Assembly (NCBI GenBank): GCA_030248215.1 | Contig: JASANG010000226.1 | Coordinates: forward strand, 24,523-88,522 | Origin: Enoplolaimus lenunculus | Taxonomy: Eukaryota; Nematoda; Enoplea; Enoplida; Thoracostomopsidae | DNA: 64,000 bases | Direction: 5' to 3' | Shown here: positions 24,009-35,847 of the stretch, in pieces | Numbering within the stretch: position 1 is the stretch's first letter | How the letters are laid out: every line of letters begins with the position of its first letter | Notes under the pieces: model-generated | Told to the model about the DNA's origin: nothing | Databases searched by the model: none | The model's input: the letters and a program-made list of their open reading frames with translations, nothing else | Position numbers and translations under genes: made by a program

Positions 24009-24188
24009 ATGAATAATGCGACCAAGTGCGGAAATAGCGGTAAATCAAAGGAAAGTCATACCAGCTCGTGTTGTGTTACATCAACAAATCATCGGTCGCT
24101 GTTGTCAATGGAGCACAGAGCGTCTGGTGGTGAAGACGGCGATGAACGGCATCGGCTGATTTCATCGGCCGGTGGCGGTGTATCAAAG
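24009..24188 (+). CDS. Candidate first coding exon, possibly of the downstream innexin
   Basis: An ATG, preceded in frame by a TAA at 23997, opens 60 codons that end at TCA-AAG just before a consensus donor (AAG|GTAAAC, G at 24188). Base composition is clearly richer in G and C than the surroundings, and codons look coding. The peptide (starting MNNATKCGNSGKSKES) is hydrophilic, rich in Ser, Gly and His, with no membrane segment. The exon ends in phase 0, and the next certain coding exon downstream, innexin at 38787, starts in phase 0, so the two can be joined. Nematode UNC-7-type innexins are known to carry long hydrophilic N-terminal regions, which fits. The 14.6 kb gap is full of repeats and no other exon was found in it. 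It could equally belong to an unrecognised gene or be chance. Confidence 0.4.
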
Positions 24189-24214
24189 GTAAACGTTTTA
24201 ACGACCTTGGAAAA

Positions 24215-24345
24215 AAATCACACAGAGCGTGGGAAAATGCCACGAAGCGTGGGAAATGCTAACAGAGCGTGCGAAAATCTAATGGAGCGTTAGAGAATGT
24301 AACAGAACATGGGAAAATATCACGCAGCGTGGGAAAACAACATGT
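24215..24345 (+). repeat. Degenerate short tandem repeat (about 20-22 bp)
   Basis: Variants of CAGAGCGTGGGAAAATG recur about six times directly after the candidate donor at 24189, so the array would lie in the first intron. Confidence 0.7.
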
Positions 24346-24659
24346 AGTAGGTATGGAAAAACTCTGCAAGAGCATAAAAAACTAGCTGACACGTTTGAAG
24401 GTTTTGTGTAAAATTGACGTGTAGGGCGAAAATTTAAAAATGTTCAGAACTTGGGTGAACTTTTGTCCTTTGCACGAGCATTTGGAATATTTTTAGGATT
24501 TGTTTCGTTTGAGAATACATGTGAGAACAGAGTTTTGATTAACATCTAAGTATTTCATGAGTTTTCCATATTAACAAAGAACCTAATTTGGTACATATAT
24601 ATTAATTATACAACAAAATTAGCTTATTGTTAGCCTAGTAGGCTAGTATTATGTCTTAC

Positions 24660-24823
24660 GAGGCCCGTAACCAGCTCGATTTTTCTGGAGGGAGGCTAAA
24701 AAAATTTTCAGGGGGGCATACATGTGTTTTCTGCGACATACAAGCAAGGAAAAAATATTCTAGGGGGAGGCCAAAAGTTTTCCAGGGGCGATCCCCCATG
24801 CCCCCCTTTACCTACCGGTCTGT
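24660..24823 (+). mobile_element. Family G repeat
   Basis: Begins AGGCCCGTAACCAGCTCGAT and contains the G/C-rich blocks AGGCTAAAAAAATTTTCAGG and GGCGATCCCCCATGCCCCCC characteristic of the family; the right cap is degraded. Confidence 0.55.
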
Positions 24824-25262
24824 GTCTTACATTATTGCTAAAGACTGAAAATTGTTGTGTAAAGCCACAAATTGTGACAAAAAGAAATCACTACTTTTTG
24901 CCAGACTCCACAGTCTAAACTTTTGTTGGTTCTTATAATACATTTTCATCACCCGTGGAATACTTGCACAAACCATAAAAAGCAGTATTAACCAGGGGGC
25001 TGATTAGTCGTGCTGCCACCCCCACGTCCTATATTCAGGCAGTTCACAGTTTAGGAGACAACGAAACGAGATAGATTTGCGATATTCTAAATACATTTAT
25101 ATACGTTGAACGTTTTTGACAACAACCATATACTCTGTTAATCTTTTGACTCATGTTAATTATAAAGGTCTGTCGTCAAAGGACACGGGGATACTGGACG
25201 AGTAAAGCTTTATATGTAGCATCATTTTCAAAACCAAAATGTGACAAGGTTTAACCTTTCCA

Positions 25263-25404
25263 GCCAACGTATAGAACACGGACGAAACAGTAGTTTAAGT
25301 ATCTTTAAAAGCCATAAGCGTACGCAAAAAAATAGTCTGAAGCTTAAGCTGTCTCTATTGCAGTCCCACTCAAAAACGGTCCGCCGCTGTTCTTTACACG
25401 AACC
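25263..25404 (-). mobile_element. Family A MITE, core nearly lost
   Basis: Left GCCAACGTATAGAACACGGA, AAAAAAATAGTCTGAAGCTT, TCTATTGCAGTCCCACTC and right CGCTGTTCTTTACACGAACC keep the order of family A, but the TTAGGC core is reduced to a few bases. Flanks ACCTTTCC and ACGGTTCC suggest an old octamer duplication. Confidence 0.65.
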
Positions 25405-25493
25405 ACGGTTCCAGTAAAACCTTGCCGTCAGCTTACCGAAATCTTTTTAGCTTCTGTCTACTACATTGTTCTAAAAGTTTACGATCTTGAACC

Positions 25494-25742
25494 GAAGCTG
25501 ATCCAGAAATTTCTGACCGGGGCGGTGCTGGCTGGCAAATTTTGTGGAAGCAACTTTTTACAATATGCTATGCATGCCATTGGTAGCGAAATATTGTAAA
25601 GGTAGACTAGCTTGCCATTTTATTCCCAAAAAAATTTTCTGAGAAAAAAACTGGAAGAAAAAATTGGAAGGTATCACAGAAAATACTCACGGTGGGGGGT
25701 GGACGTACGCACCCCCCCGCCCTCCTCTGGATCCGCTAGTGA
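25494..25742. mobile_element. Possible family K relative
   Basis: GATCCAGAAATTTCTGACCG at the left and CTCTGGATCCGCTAGTG at the right resemble the family K caps in inverted orientation. The interior lacks the 60-bp units. Confidence 0.4.
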
Positions 25743-26314
25743 TCTTGAAATAACCAAATGAACATTGGCCAATTGTTGCTATAAACCATAGCGTGACTAT
25801 GTAGCCAAACTATTCAGTGAAACCGGAAACTTAAATAATATATTCAAGTATTAAAATAATTTTGGTTTTAAAGTTTACAGTAAAATCAAAAGTTTTTAAC
25901 AACTTCACTTTAACTGCGCCAGCTGTCTGGTGAAAATGAAACAAAAAAATAATTTCGACTACTCTTTTTTTGAAGTCTGATCTTGTGTTGTGTTAATTAT
26001 AGTTTATATGCTCGATATGGTTCAGGATTCCGGAAACAAAGGCTCACGTTATTTAAAATTTTTTAAAGGCTGTTTCTTGTGGGTACCAACAGAAAAATTG
26101 GCTAAATATTCTTGGACAAAAATGTCAAGACGTGTTTCGCACTTGGACGTACCTTTCCGTCCTACGCCTTTGGATGCTGGTCAGAGGCGTATACAAGTAT
26201 GGCGATAGAGAAAAAGCGTATCTCATCCGAAAATTTTTGAGACTAAAAGGATGGGTATTTTTAGAAATTTGGGGAGACGATGTTGGATTGGGTAATCCAT
26301 AGATTGTATTTGCA
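25743..26314. other. Unassigned sequence
   Basis: Nothing recognisable. A frame open at 25990-26208 has no neighbours or motifs to support it. Confidence 0.35.
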
Positions 26315-26518
26315 GCCCATGTTACTTTAAGGGGCTTGCAGGTTTCTGGTGGGTCTATAAAATGGTAGGTTTAAATTCTAGATTACATTTTTTGCTTAGG
26401 TTTCGGCGTAGGCTTAGGCTTATGCTTAAGGATCCATTTTTGCAACGCTTAGGCGTAATACGCTTAGGCTTAAAAATACGCTTAACCTACTGTTACGCCC
26501 CTTAAAGTTACATTGGCC
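26315..26518 (+). mobile_element. Family A-prime MITE (variant ends), copy 2
   Basis: GCCCATGTTACTTTAAGGGG to CCCCTTAAAGTTACATTGGC-C, colinear with the copy at 3968-4164 including GTTTCTGGTGGGTCTATAAA and ATTCTAGATTACATTTTTT. The core is TTAGGC-type. Confidence 0.85.
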
Positions 26519-29388
26519 AAATAAGTCTTGCGTACTTCGCAAGACACTGGTTTAATATTTTAATCACACGTAATTACGGCAAGGCAAACGAAACCGCAAT
26601 GCTGCGTGGTACAAAATCATGGGCCTTATCGGTTTATTCGCTATTCTCTCGGCAATATTTGCACAAAAATGGTTGCATTTTGAAAATTTTTTGCATATTT
26701 GAGCTTCTTACTCGTTTCATCCATAGATCATTTCACGTATAAATTTGAAGTTTTGAAAATTCGATTTTTAATGTTCCAATTTTTTTGTCAAAAATTTACA
26801 CAAATTACACATCGTTGTATGCAGCTTGTAAAGCCGAGTCGGAAGGTGTTTAACATGTTTTGCATTAAGACCTTCAGTTAACGAGTTTTTGAATGGAAAA
26901 ATATACTTTTCAACCGTGCATTAATGATTCAAAAAGTTTTTGGACGTCCGCCAGACAAGACTGCCCTAGCGTTCGGTTAGATCATGATCCATCCTTAGAA
27001 ATTGTAACTTTCCAATCCGTCGATATGTTCTGAGAACATTTGAAATTCGCAACCTTTTAGCACCGGTGCGACCGCTCACAATATGTCAGGATAAATTTGG
27101 TTGTTGTAGAATTCTAACTAAGAAAACATGCAATATTTGATCTTTTGGTTATATGTCACGACACAGTTTAGAAACTTACAAATGTTATTCTTTAATTCAA
27201 ATTAATTAACTCTCTAGAGGTGAACCTAAATTCAGTTTCAGATTAAAAGTTAAGGGTTTTTAAATATTAAAATTTCATAAATACGTTTAACGATTGAGGG
27301 GCCGAGGGAAGGCTTTGGGCCAAATCTTTTACCTGTGCCAATTTTTCAGGATTTTTTAAAAAATTTTCCATGACGCAAGAAATTCCCTTTCAAATTTTTA
27401 TCTAAGGCCCTAGGATTGGGAAGTAACTTTCCAGCATATTATAATCCTTATTATATTGACATTTTTCGCTCTGTAAGACAATGGGCCAAAACATCATAAA
27501 ACGGAAACCGCATTTTATATCATTATGGCATCTAAAATCAGTAGAGCAGGACTGTTTCTAAATTTGTGATCGAAGTTTCACAGTTTATATTTGATCATAC
27601 TTTGCCCAGTTAAATCATTGTTTTTTTTGCACAGAAACCTTCATCGTTGGAGGTAGAACCATATTAATATATATCGTCGAAATTTGCTTGAAATTCTAGA
27701 AATAAACACGTTCACATGTTGAACAATATCCTATAGGAGTGATACTATTTTCTTACTCGCTACACTCGCTCGCATTTAAAAATCTTTGGTCGAAATTATT
27801 TCCAACCGACGTGAAATCGTTCGCGCCCCCACTCTTGAGAGGTATTTTTTTACTGTCCCCCAGTTTGCGGTTGCGTAAACTGACCTGATATCGAAAAAAA
27901 TATTTGCACATTTGAACTTCTCATGACGTCCCCTGGTCATTTTAGCGCCCAAATTTGAAATTTTGAACATTTGGATTTTTTAGATCCAAAATCTCTTTTG
28001 GGAACCCAAAAAATTTTTTTGAAAAAGTTCGACAAATTATCTATTATTCAACGCAGATTTGCGAAATTGAGTTGAACGGTGTTTAAGATTCCTCCAATCA
28101 GACCTTACGGTAACGAGTTATGGTCAAATAACTATTTTGGCGCGCTGCCAGCTGTTTGGGGTGGCATTAAATAAACTCGTTAACCAAAGGTTTGATTGGG
28201 ATGACTAACATCATTCCGCTCAGCTCGACAATTTGTTTATTAACTTTTTGACAAAACATATTGTGTCCCGACAGAAACGTAAGGACCTAAAAAATCAAAA
28301 TTTTCAAAAATTCAAATTTTTGCGTAAATGATCCGGGGATGCTTCGAGAAGTTCTAATATGCAAATAAAATTTTAAATTCCGACCATATTTGATGAAACG
28401 CCTGCTGAGGAGATATAACGTGCTATAGTTAATTGGCTTTCGTCAACAAGTACTCCAGCTACGTTACTGATTATAGATTCGTCGTTTTTCTATTAATCTC
28501 ATTACAAAATTTTGTGCAAACGTCCAATCATATAATTACGAATAAGTCTAAAAGGCAGGACCACCTGCCTGAGAGGGCCACTTAAAAGGTTTCAACCTAT
28601 AAGAAAATTCTTCAGTGGTTGCACTCGAAATGTTTTTGGCCCGCTTGTAAGTCTCGCGACACCAACAATCAGCATTGCGGTTCTGAAATTAATTTTACCT
28701 CTCTAGCATATTGAGCTGGCTTCAAGTAAGCCAAAAAAAGTGTATATTTGGCTAGAAAATGCATAGTAAAACATAAGCTTGTCAATAATAACGCGTTGTT
28801 TTGTATTAAAAGTTGTACAATTTCAGACGTTTTTGATTTTAGCCTCATTAAAATTCGGTGTATATAAGTGCCATGTAGCTTTGATGCATTAATTTGTCAA
28901 AGTTTCAACGTTTTTTTGCCTATTTTTCGTGGTCTATTTTAATCCAATTGGTCAAATAAGCTCATTTCGATGACTGAATACACGTCCAACCAAGGTTTTA
29001 GCACGCGGTAGGTGTATAACCTCAGGTGATAGGTTGGGCAACTTATAAACCAGTGTTTGTAAAATTAAGCACACATTTTTTGCATTTAAGTATTTGTGCC
29101 CCGATTTTGAGATTCGCAATTGTAGGAGTGTTTGTTCGTTTGAAAACTTATCGCTAACTGGTGATGGGTGCTATAAAATCATTTGAGATTATGGTTCTTG
29201 GACGCTTCATTAGGTGAAAAATTGAAATTTAACTTTTTCTTGCCTCTTCAAAAATTTTTGGGGTGGATGTATTAAATTACGGTTGAACGAGTTTAGAATA
29301 TTGTAATATTCAAATTTTAGTAAACGTTGCTCTATTGATATTTTGATATTTTAAAAACTGCACTGAATAAGCCTTGACGTGTAACAAT
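26519..29388. other. Unassigned AT-rich sequence
   Basis: The longest stretch without a bounded feature. A family O-like end (AACTGGTGATGGGTGCTA) stands near 29155. No exon with credible splice signals was seen. Confidence 0.4.
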
Positions 29389-29528
29389 CGGGTCGTAGCC
29401 AGACAGAACGAGTGGTGGTACAGCCCATTTAATTTTGGCCTCTCATAGAAAACTTTCAACCTTTTGTATGACCACCAGAAATAATTTAGCCCCCCCCTCC
29501 CCCGCAAGGTGAGCTGGCTACGTGTTTG
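29389..29528. mobile_element. Family G repeat, complete
   Basis: GGTCGTAGCCAGACAGAACG to AAGGTGAGCTGGCTACGTG, with AAAACTTTCAACCTTTTGTA and an AGCCCCCCCCTCCCCC block between the caps. Confidence 0.65.
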
Positions 29529-29713
29529 GTTACAATTGTAAACCAGTAGCCAGTGGCAGACGTGCAGGATGTCTTAACGGTAACTGGTGCAATACTTTTT
29601 TACAAACACGCTGACCCGCCCATAAATCTGTTGGGTTTGGTAGTTGTAAAACACAACGCGTGGTGTGTGCATGTTTCCAACGCCGAATGTGTCCAGTTGC
29701 ATACTCTTGTCGG

Positions 29714-29830
29714 CATGTGCTACTTTGAGCGGCGTAGCATTTTTCCGCGGGACTACAATAGAACAGCTTAAGCTTTAGACTATTTTTCTTAGGCTCACGC
29801 TTAGTCCTAGGCGTTGTCTTTGATGGGCTT
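29714..29830 (+). mobile_element. Family A MITE, left part
   Basis: AGCATTTTTCCGCGGGACTA-CAATAG followed by AGCTTAAGCTTTAGACTATT and a weak TTAGGCTCACGCTTAG core. The terminal 25 bp are degraded. Confidence 0.5.
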
Positions 29831-30464
29831 ATTGTTATGCTGAGGATTAGTCTTTGTTCCCCTCTTGCGTAAAAGAACAGAGTTACTATTCACTTTTGTT
29901 TCCGCTAAAATAGCAAATTTTTTCATCCAGTAACAAATCATGGTCAAAAATATTTTCTTTGAACTTCGGGTGGGTCTGGGGGAAAGGGGTAGATCCCCAT
30001 TTTCGATGTGGAATAAAACTGCTTTCTTGTATCAAGAAACATCGGGAGGTGGGGCATATATTTTCGTTCCCCTGCCCTGGAATCACATACTTAAAAACGA
30101 AATCATAATATCGATTAACCGAATCATTTCAGCTTTACGATTAAAAACCGAGCAGTGAAAAATTTACGGTCACTTAAACACGCCGGTTTTCGCTGGTTGT
30201 TGAGCAGCAAACGGTTGTGTCATACGTTTCAAAAGTTCGCCTCGCGTGTCAAATTTTAAGTAGCCTTTTTTGCACATATTTCAAAATGCTTTGAAGTTAA
30301 AATTATTGAATTTTTCTACTTTAAGTACCGGAAAAACTCAGCACAGCGTGCGTTGTTTGTCAATTTATACAACCGTAACCAGTTAAGCTATAAGATAAAA
30401 TAACCTGATGTTCAATGTTGCAGGCGATCTCTGAACGTAAACTTACTACTGAAGAAGTGATTTT

Positions 30465-30808
30465 AAGCGACGGGGTTAAGGTCTTCCAGAGGTTTAAAAT
30501 CGCATTATGGATCGGTTTATTTGAAGCTTCCGACGAAGTTTCAAGCTTTTAAGCGACGGGGGTAAGGTCTTCCAGAGGTTTAAAATCGCATTATGGATCG
30601 GTTTATTTGAAGCTTCCGACGAAGTTTCAAGCTTTTAAGCGACGGGGGTAACGTCTTCCAGAGGTTTAAAATCGCATTATGGATCGGTTTATTTGAAGCG
30701 TCCGACGAAACTTCAAGCTTTTAAGCGACGGGGACAAGGCTTCCCAGAGGTTAAAAATCGTATTATGGATCGGTTTATCTGAGGCACCCGACGAAGCTTC
30801 TATGGAGG
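30465..30808 (+). repeat. Tandem repeat, 86-bp unit, four copies
   Basis: AAGCGACGGGG starts at 30465, 30551, 30637 and 30723, an exact period of 86. Units 1-3 are nearly identical; unit 4 is diverged. The unit includes AAATCGCATTATGGATCGGT. No reading frame spans it. Confidence 0.9.
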
Positions 30809-32049
30809 TACGTGGATCGGGGGTCGCTACTTTGGCCAGAAGGCGAGCGTGAAGTCAGACCACAACTTCGTATTAATTAAAAATATATTGTTTTTGTGTG
30901 GATTTGGTGGTGATCTGAAACCTATATCTACTGTTTATATTACAAATAAGTACTGGTTCAACAATGGGCAGTGGGCTGGGCTCAGCTGTTAGTTGTATTT
31001 TTCTCATAATCTTAGACTTAGAATTCAATTTAAAACACGCCAAACTGGTAGTAACAAAAACCCCTCGAGCCAAGCGAGCGAGAATCTAAGGTGTAATTTT
31101 TGTCTAAACTTCTTTTATACGCGCTAGGTTAGATTCACGTTGTTTTACACAATTGGGTTCAAAATGTAAGCGGGGGGAGGCAAAATGCTATTTTGTCAAA
31201 GTGTTGGGGCACTTGCCCTGTTACCCCTTCTTCCGGCTTTGCCGCTTCTGAGAGTTTAACTTAAACAATGCTTTCACACCATTTCGAAGCCGGCAGGTAA
31301 AATTTCGACGTACTCGCTACGTTCCAGTTTTGCTTCAGAGTCTTTTATCTATTTTGAGATTATATTTGGCAAACATATTCGTTATGAATTCAATAAACCT
31401 ATGTAACCGAAACAAATTCACAGTTTCTACCATTGAAATGGATAAAATAAACAAAAACCAGCTTGAACAACGCGTATTTTTACAAATGTTCATACTTTGT
31501 AAAATAGCAACTGAGTCATGTGGCATCATACTTCAACTGTTTTTTAACCGGAACCGAGTTTGGCTGAATAAAACTTGTCGGAAATTTATTTTAGATTACA
31601 AGCACATAGTAAAAGTGATAATTTCAATGGGACAAACCAGTTTTAAAGGAGGTATGCCGGTTTCGGTGTGGACAACATTTTAATTTACTAAAAGTCTATG
31701 AGCGGTTTACATAAATTTGTGTCCGCGATGTGGAAATTCTTACCGGATCTATTTCAAATACTGCCATTTTTACGGGCGGTGATATGCCTGGACCATACGA
31801 CGGTTTGCTGGCATGCAGGGGAATTTCATTGGGGATCTAGAAAACAGGAACTTTCAAAATATGAGGCCCGCGGCTGATAGAAATATTTCGCATAAAGGTG
31901 CAGTATATGTGAATCCCAACGCAAAAGTTTGATTTTTGTGGCACCGTTGGAAGTGTTCGCTCGACAACTCAGGGAGGACGAGCGTTGTATCAGGGAACAG
32001 GCCCTAAGCTTACTCGATGGCACTCCCGCAAAATAGGGTTGGTGAATTT
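30809..32049. other. Unassigned sequence
   Basis: A 117-codon frame at 31330-31683 stands out by length only; it lacks recognisable motifs, its opposite strand is also open, and its composition equals the surroundings. Left unannotated as a gene. Confidence 0.35.
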
Positions 32050-32205
32050 GAGGGCCGTAGCAGTAAAATACGCATATTCCTAAGCCTAATCATAAGTCTA
32101 AGAATGATCGTATTCCTATGACTAAACCTAAGCCTATAAGTAAAAATATATCTAAAGCTTAAGCTTACTGAAAGGCAGTCCAGCAAAATAAGGTTGGTGA
32201 ATCTG
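32050..32205 (-). mobile_element. Family A MITE
   Basis: GCCGTAGCAGTAAAATACGC-ATATTCCTAAGCC, AAAAATATATCTAAAGCTTA, and GGCAGTCCAGCAAAATAAGG follow the reverse order of family A. Ends are degraded. Confidence 0.6.
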
Positions 32206-32259
32206 GTATAAAGTTCTGGATTTTATAATTAGAAAACTTTTATTACAACTTTTTTACTT

Positions 32260-32516
32260 CACTGTAAATTCCAATGAGTTGATTAATCAATTCAGCTAGC
32301 GAGTTGGTTATTTCTGATTTAATATCAGTATAAGGTTAACTTACTCTGAGTTGATTTGATTCTCACTCTGAGTTGAGTTGACGCTGGGTGAGTTGATTAA
32401 TTAACTCATAATGAATTGAATCAACTCATATTTCTGAGTTCTGAAACTCCTAACTCACTCAGACTGAGTGATTCAACTCATTCTGAGTTAAAATCAACTC
32501 ACTGAAATTTACAGTG
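32260..32516. mobile_element. Family E foldback element, copy 1
   Basis: CACTGTAAATTCCAATGAGT to ACTGAAATTTACAGTG with AGTTGATTAAT/GAATCAACTCA motifs throughout both arms. About 257 bp, nearly all self-complementary in short blocks. Confidence 0.8.
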
Positions 32517-32904
32517 TTCACAAAATTTTGAATTTAAGTTGAAATCAAAATATCCCAAACTTTTGTTAACAAACAAGACGTTTGCTTTCGGTCTCTAATA
32601 GTCGTGGATCGCTTGAACGCCTACTAGCAAAATCATGCTCATTTGTACACAGATAAAATTCCCATAAGTAAACGAAAAACTGGTGTAACATTTGACCGAC
32701 AAAAACAGCTGATTTTGAGTCAAAAATGACGAGTTTTTGGCAGCCTTCTAGATAAAAAAATCATCTTTCTAATCAAAAATGTTGCGAAAACAACCTCAAA
32801 AGAATATACAGGACAAAATTGAGTTGTAATTTTTTTATTATTAAAATACATACAATCAAGAGTCGATAATGACTGTCGAATCTAATCGTACTCTTTTACA
32901 GACC

Positions 32905-33052
32905 CAAGTCCGTAACCAGCTCACCTTGCTACGGGGCTGAATAATTTTCAGGATGGGTATTCAAGGGTTTTCAATGAGTTACAAGCAAGTTGAAAATTTT
33001 CGAGGGGGCTCAGCCTCCTCCCCTTTGTCCCGCCCCCTGGCTACGGGCCCGT
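32905..33052. mobile_element. Family G MITE, complete
   Basis: AGTCCGTAACCAGCTCACCT and CCCTGGCTACGGGCCCGT are the inverted caps. The interior GTTTTCAATGAGTTACAAGC is the reverse complement of the CTTGCTTGTAAGTCATCGAAAAC hallmark of other copies (split here for length: GCTTGTAAGTCATCG). Confidence 0.7.
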
Positions 33053-33887
33053 ACAGACCCACCAGAAACCGGGACTGCCCTAAAAGTAATATGTGCTAAA
33101 ATATCTATTGATATGGTTTACTTTTAGAAATGCTAAACGAAACTTTAATATGTTTACTTTCTAATTTCGCATTTCTTTTCATGAATTTCCAGTAATTTGG
33201 GTCAAGCGAAAAAAATGCGATTAAATGCAAAAAATTACATACAAAGATTGCGAAAAACACATCAATAATGCATTGAATGTCTTGACAATTCTGCTATTTG
33301 CACGTCAAAATTGATACGATTGTGCAGTTTTGCGCGCCAAAAGCCAAAAGACCTCAGAAAATATATATTATTTATTATGGAAATATTCAGTATTTTTACA
33401 AGTATTGTTATGGTTTGCTGATGCATTAACTAGAAACTAGTATATTCGGACGTTAAGAGTTTGGTAATCCAGCGGTCAGGGTACCCTTTGTCATAGTACC
33501 TCGGTAGCTCCACACCGTAAGGGTGCTTCAATGACACCCTTTTTGTCAAAAATTAAAGCCTGAAAAATGCACCTGGGTCGTTTAGGTTTGTAAAATTTCT
33601 TCATTCCATTTTGCACTCTGAAAGGCGTGTGCGATTCTAAAGGCAATTCTGAGCAGTGTTATTTTGGGATAGAATACTAAAATAGCGTCTGGATTCTTGC
33701 TCACGTCTCGCGTCCACGGCCATGGATTCGCCACTGCTACTTGGTCGGAGGACTTTGGTTTGGGGTAGTGAGCAACCCGAGGCACGGCGCCCGGGTTACT
33801 TACAGGCAGGCTTTCACCGCAAGATAACACAAAAAATTGAGGTGAAAAGTTTAATATTTTTAACCCCCCAGGACCGTTCGTTGGTTA

Positions 33888-34024
33888 TCTGATGTATGCA
33901 GCGCATACCCCGTGTAAATGCGATGGTAAATCTAAAAATTACCAATGTACCAGGGTCTGATGTATGCAGCGCATACCCCGTGTAAATGCAGTGGTAAATG
34001 TAAAAAATACCAATGTACCAGGGT
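33888..34024 (+). repeat. Tandem repeat, 68-bp unit, two copies
   Basis: TCTGATGTATGCAGCGCATA starts at 33888 and again at 33956; each unit closes with AATGTACCAGGGT. The copies differ at only a few bases. Confidence 0.88.
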
Positions 34025-34224
34025 ATGTTCAGCAAATTTTTCTATTAACCAGAAGATTGAGTATTATTTGCGGCGAATTTCCAAAACTTTTGAATGCTCG
34101 CGTTGTAACATTGGCATATTTTTCACATATTTGGCACGAATACACGCCAGCTTGTGATGGGCAGGTTTGGTATGCAGACTACATCGTCCCATCAATCCAT
34201 CCTGATCCACCACGGCGTAAAATG

Positions 34225-34720
34225 CCACTCAAGATCAGTTGGAGTAAAAATGAATAATCACGAGAGCGTGCAACGTGCTCGACGATGCTTGAAACAAAAT
34301 ATACCAGCGCGTGTTGTGTTTTTGCCCTACCCTCTCGGCTTATTTAGGGGAAGGGTTAATTTCACATTAATTAAACTTTAACTTAAATTAAAAATAAAAG
34401 CGGACCACTTCTCAGAGAATACAAACGCATACGAATGTCCGTCTTTGCAAATTTTGAGCCCCTTAAGGGGGGGCGGGGGTAGGCCAAAAGTGCAACGTGC
34501 GCTGGATACATTGTTTTCTATACAGAATGTGCGCATGTTGCATACTCGTGATCAGGAGTATCCAGCGCATGTTGCATACTCGTGATCAGGAGTATCAAGC
34601 GCATGTTGCATACTCGTGATCAGGAGTATCCAGCGCATGTTGCATACTCGTGATCAGGAGTATCCAGCGCATGTTGCATACTCGTGATCCGGAGTATCGT
34701 TTACTCTTGGTTCTAGCAAT
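34225..34720. mobile_element. Family H element with an expanded right end
   Basis: The left AGTAAAAATGAATAATCACG-AGAGCGTGCAAC and GCGCGTGTTGTGTTTTTGCC match other H copies. The right end is expanded into a 34-bp tandem array (34533-34706) whose unit is a version of the H terminus. Confidence 0.65.
34533..34706 (+). repeat. Tandem repeat, 34-bp unit, five copies
   Basis: GTTGCATACTCGTGATCAGG starts at 34537, 34571, 34605, 34639 and 34673. Units are almost identical. Confidence 0.92.
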
Positions 34721-34982
34721 GAACCAATGACAGAGACTTAATTTTCAAATGATTTTATAAAATATTCTTACTCTGCACGTATCCTATATTTCGGTTTTAA
34801 TTTTCAACGTTTTTGTGCATAAATATTTTAATTAAAAATCAAATACCTATTTGATTAGGGAAAAATTGTAATTAAAATCAAAGACTCATTTTGCTGCTGA
34901 AATTCCAACGCATAATTGAAACACGGCCGTAACATCAGACCGCTATTTCTGCAAGATTAACGTTTGAAACGTATTCAGCGCC

Positions 34983-35156
34983 ACGGCCATAGGCACTACA
35001 GATGTGAGCGTAGCGATGAGGGGCCATCCTGAAAATATTTTGAGACCACCATAGAAAATGGTGAACCTTGCTTGTAAGTCATCGAAAACCTTTATATGCC
35101 CCTTCTGAAAATTTTTTTAGCCCCCGTTAGCAATTTGAGCTGGCTACGGGTCTGGG
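34983..35156. mobile_element. Family G MITE
   Basis: Contains GTGAACCTTGCTTGTAAGTC and ATCGAAAACCTTTATATGCC and ends AGCTGGCTACGGGTCTGG. The left cap is weak. Confidence 0.65.
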
Positions 35157-35292
35157 CACAGAACAACTTGCAGCCAAGAGTGTAGCACGGAGTGGTTTGA
35201 GGTTTTAACCATTGAAATTTCGTTTTTGCCGAATTCCTTGCTACGCCCTTGCTTGCAGCTACAAAAATTGGATCAAAAATAAACCACAATAT

Positions 35293-35530
35293 TTTACCGT
35301 AGTGACCCGAATAAGAAATGGGACTGATATTTATATGGCCTCTTCAGAGGGTACCTCCTGTTATCCGGTTACGGATTGTTATTTATTTTTCACCCGCCCT
35401 TCGTTACTGATACATATTCTGTATCGCAACTATCCGTTGAAGTAAACGTTTGTTTTGCATCAAAACCTTGAGCGATAATGCAAAGTATACTTAAGAATGC
35501 ACTTTCAAAACTAAGTATGCTTTAAGAATT
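35293..35530 (+). mobile_element. Family F element, left half
   Basis: TACCGTAGTGACCCGAATAA, GGTACCTCCTGTTATCCGGT, GTATCGCAACTATCCGTTGA and GAGCGATAATGCAAAGTATA are in the order of the full-length copies; the right half is absent. Confidence 0.75.
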
Positions 35531-35847
35531 TATTAGTTCAAAAATACCGTTCTACCGGTTTAGAACACCAGGAATAAGCTTTGATGGCCGGATCTGCCGG
35601 AAACTGCTTTAAAGAGGACAAGTGGTAGAATGTGAAATTTAAATAATGGTTTAGCTATGTAACTGCCAATAATTGTTTATTTTTATTCATGACTCATAAA
35701 AGACACGCGTTTGTTAATAAATGTTTTCCGCTGATGGTAAGTTTTTTACTGATCATTACTTGATTCGAGGGAGGACAAGCAGATTTTAGAACAAAAAACC
35801 TGACTCGGGGGCTGGGGTTACGGACATTTGTATTCGCATAACGATAA

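Noticed and set aside
31330-31683. 117-codon open frame
   Set aside because: No motif, no splice context, AT-rich composition like its surroundings, and the opposite strand is open as well.
34530-34710. CRISPR-like array
   Set aside because: The 34-bp units are directly adjacent without unique spacers, and the host is an animal.
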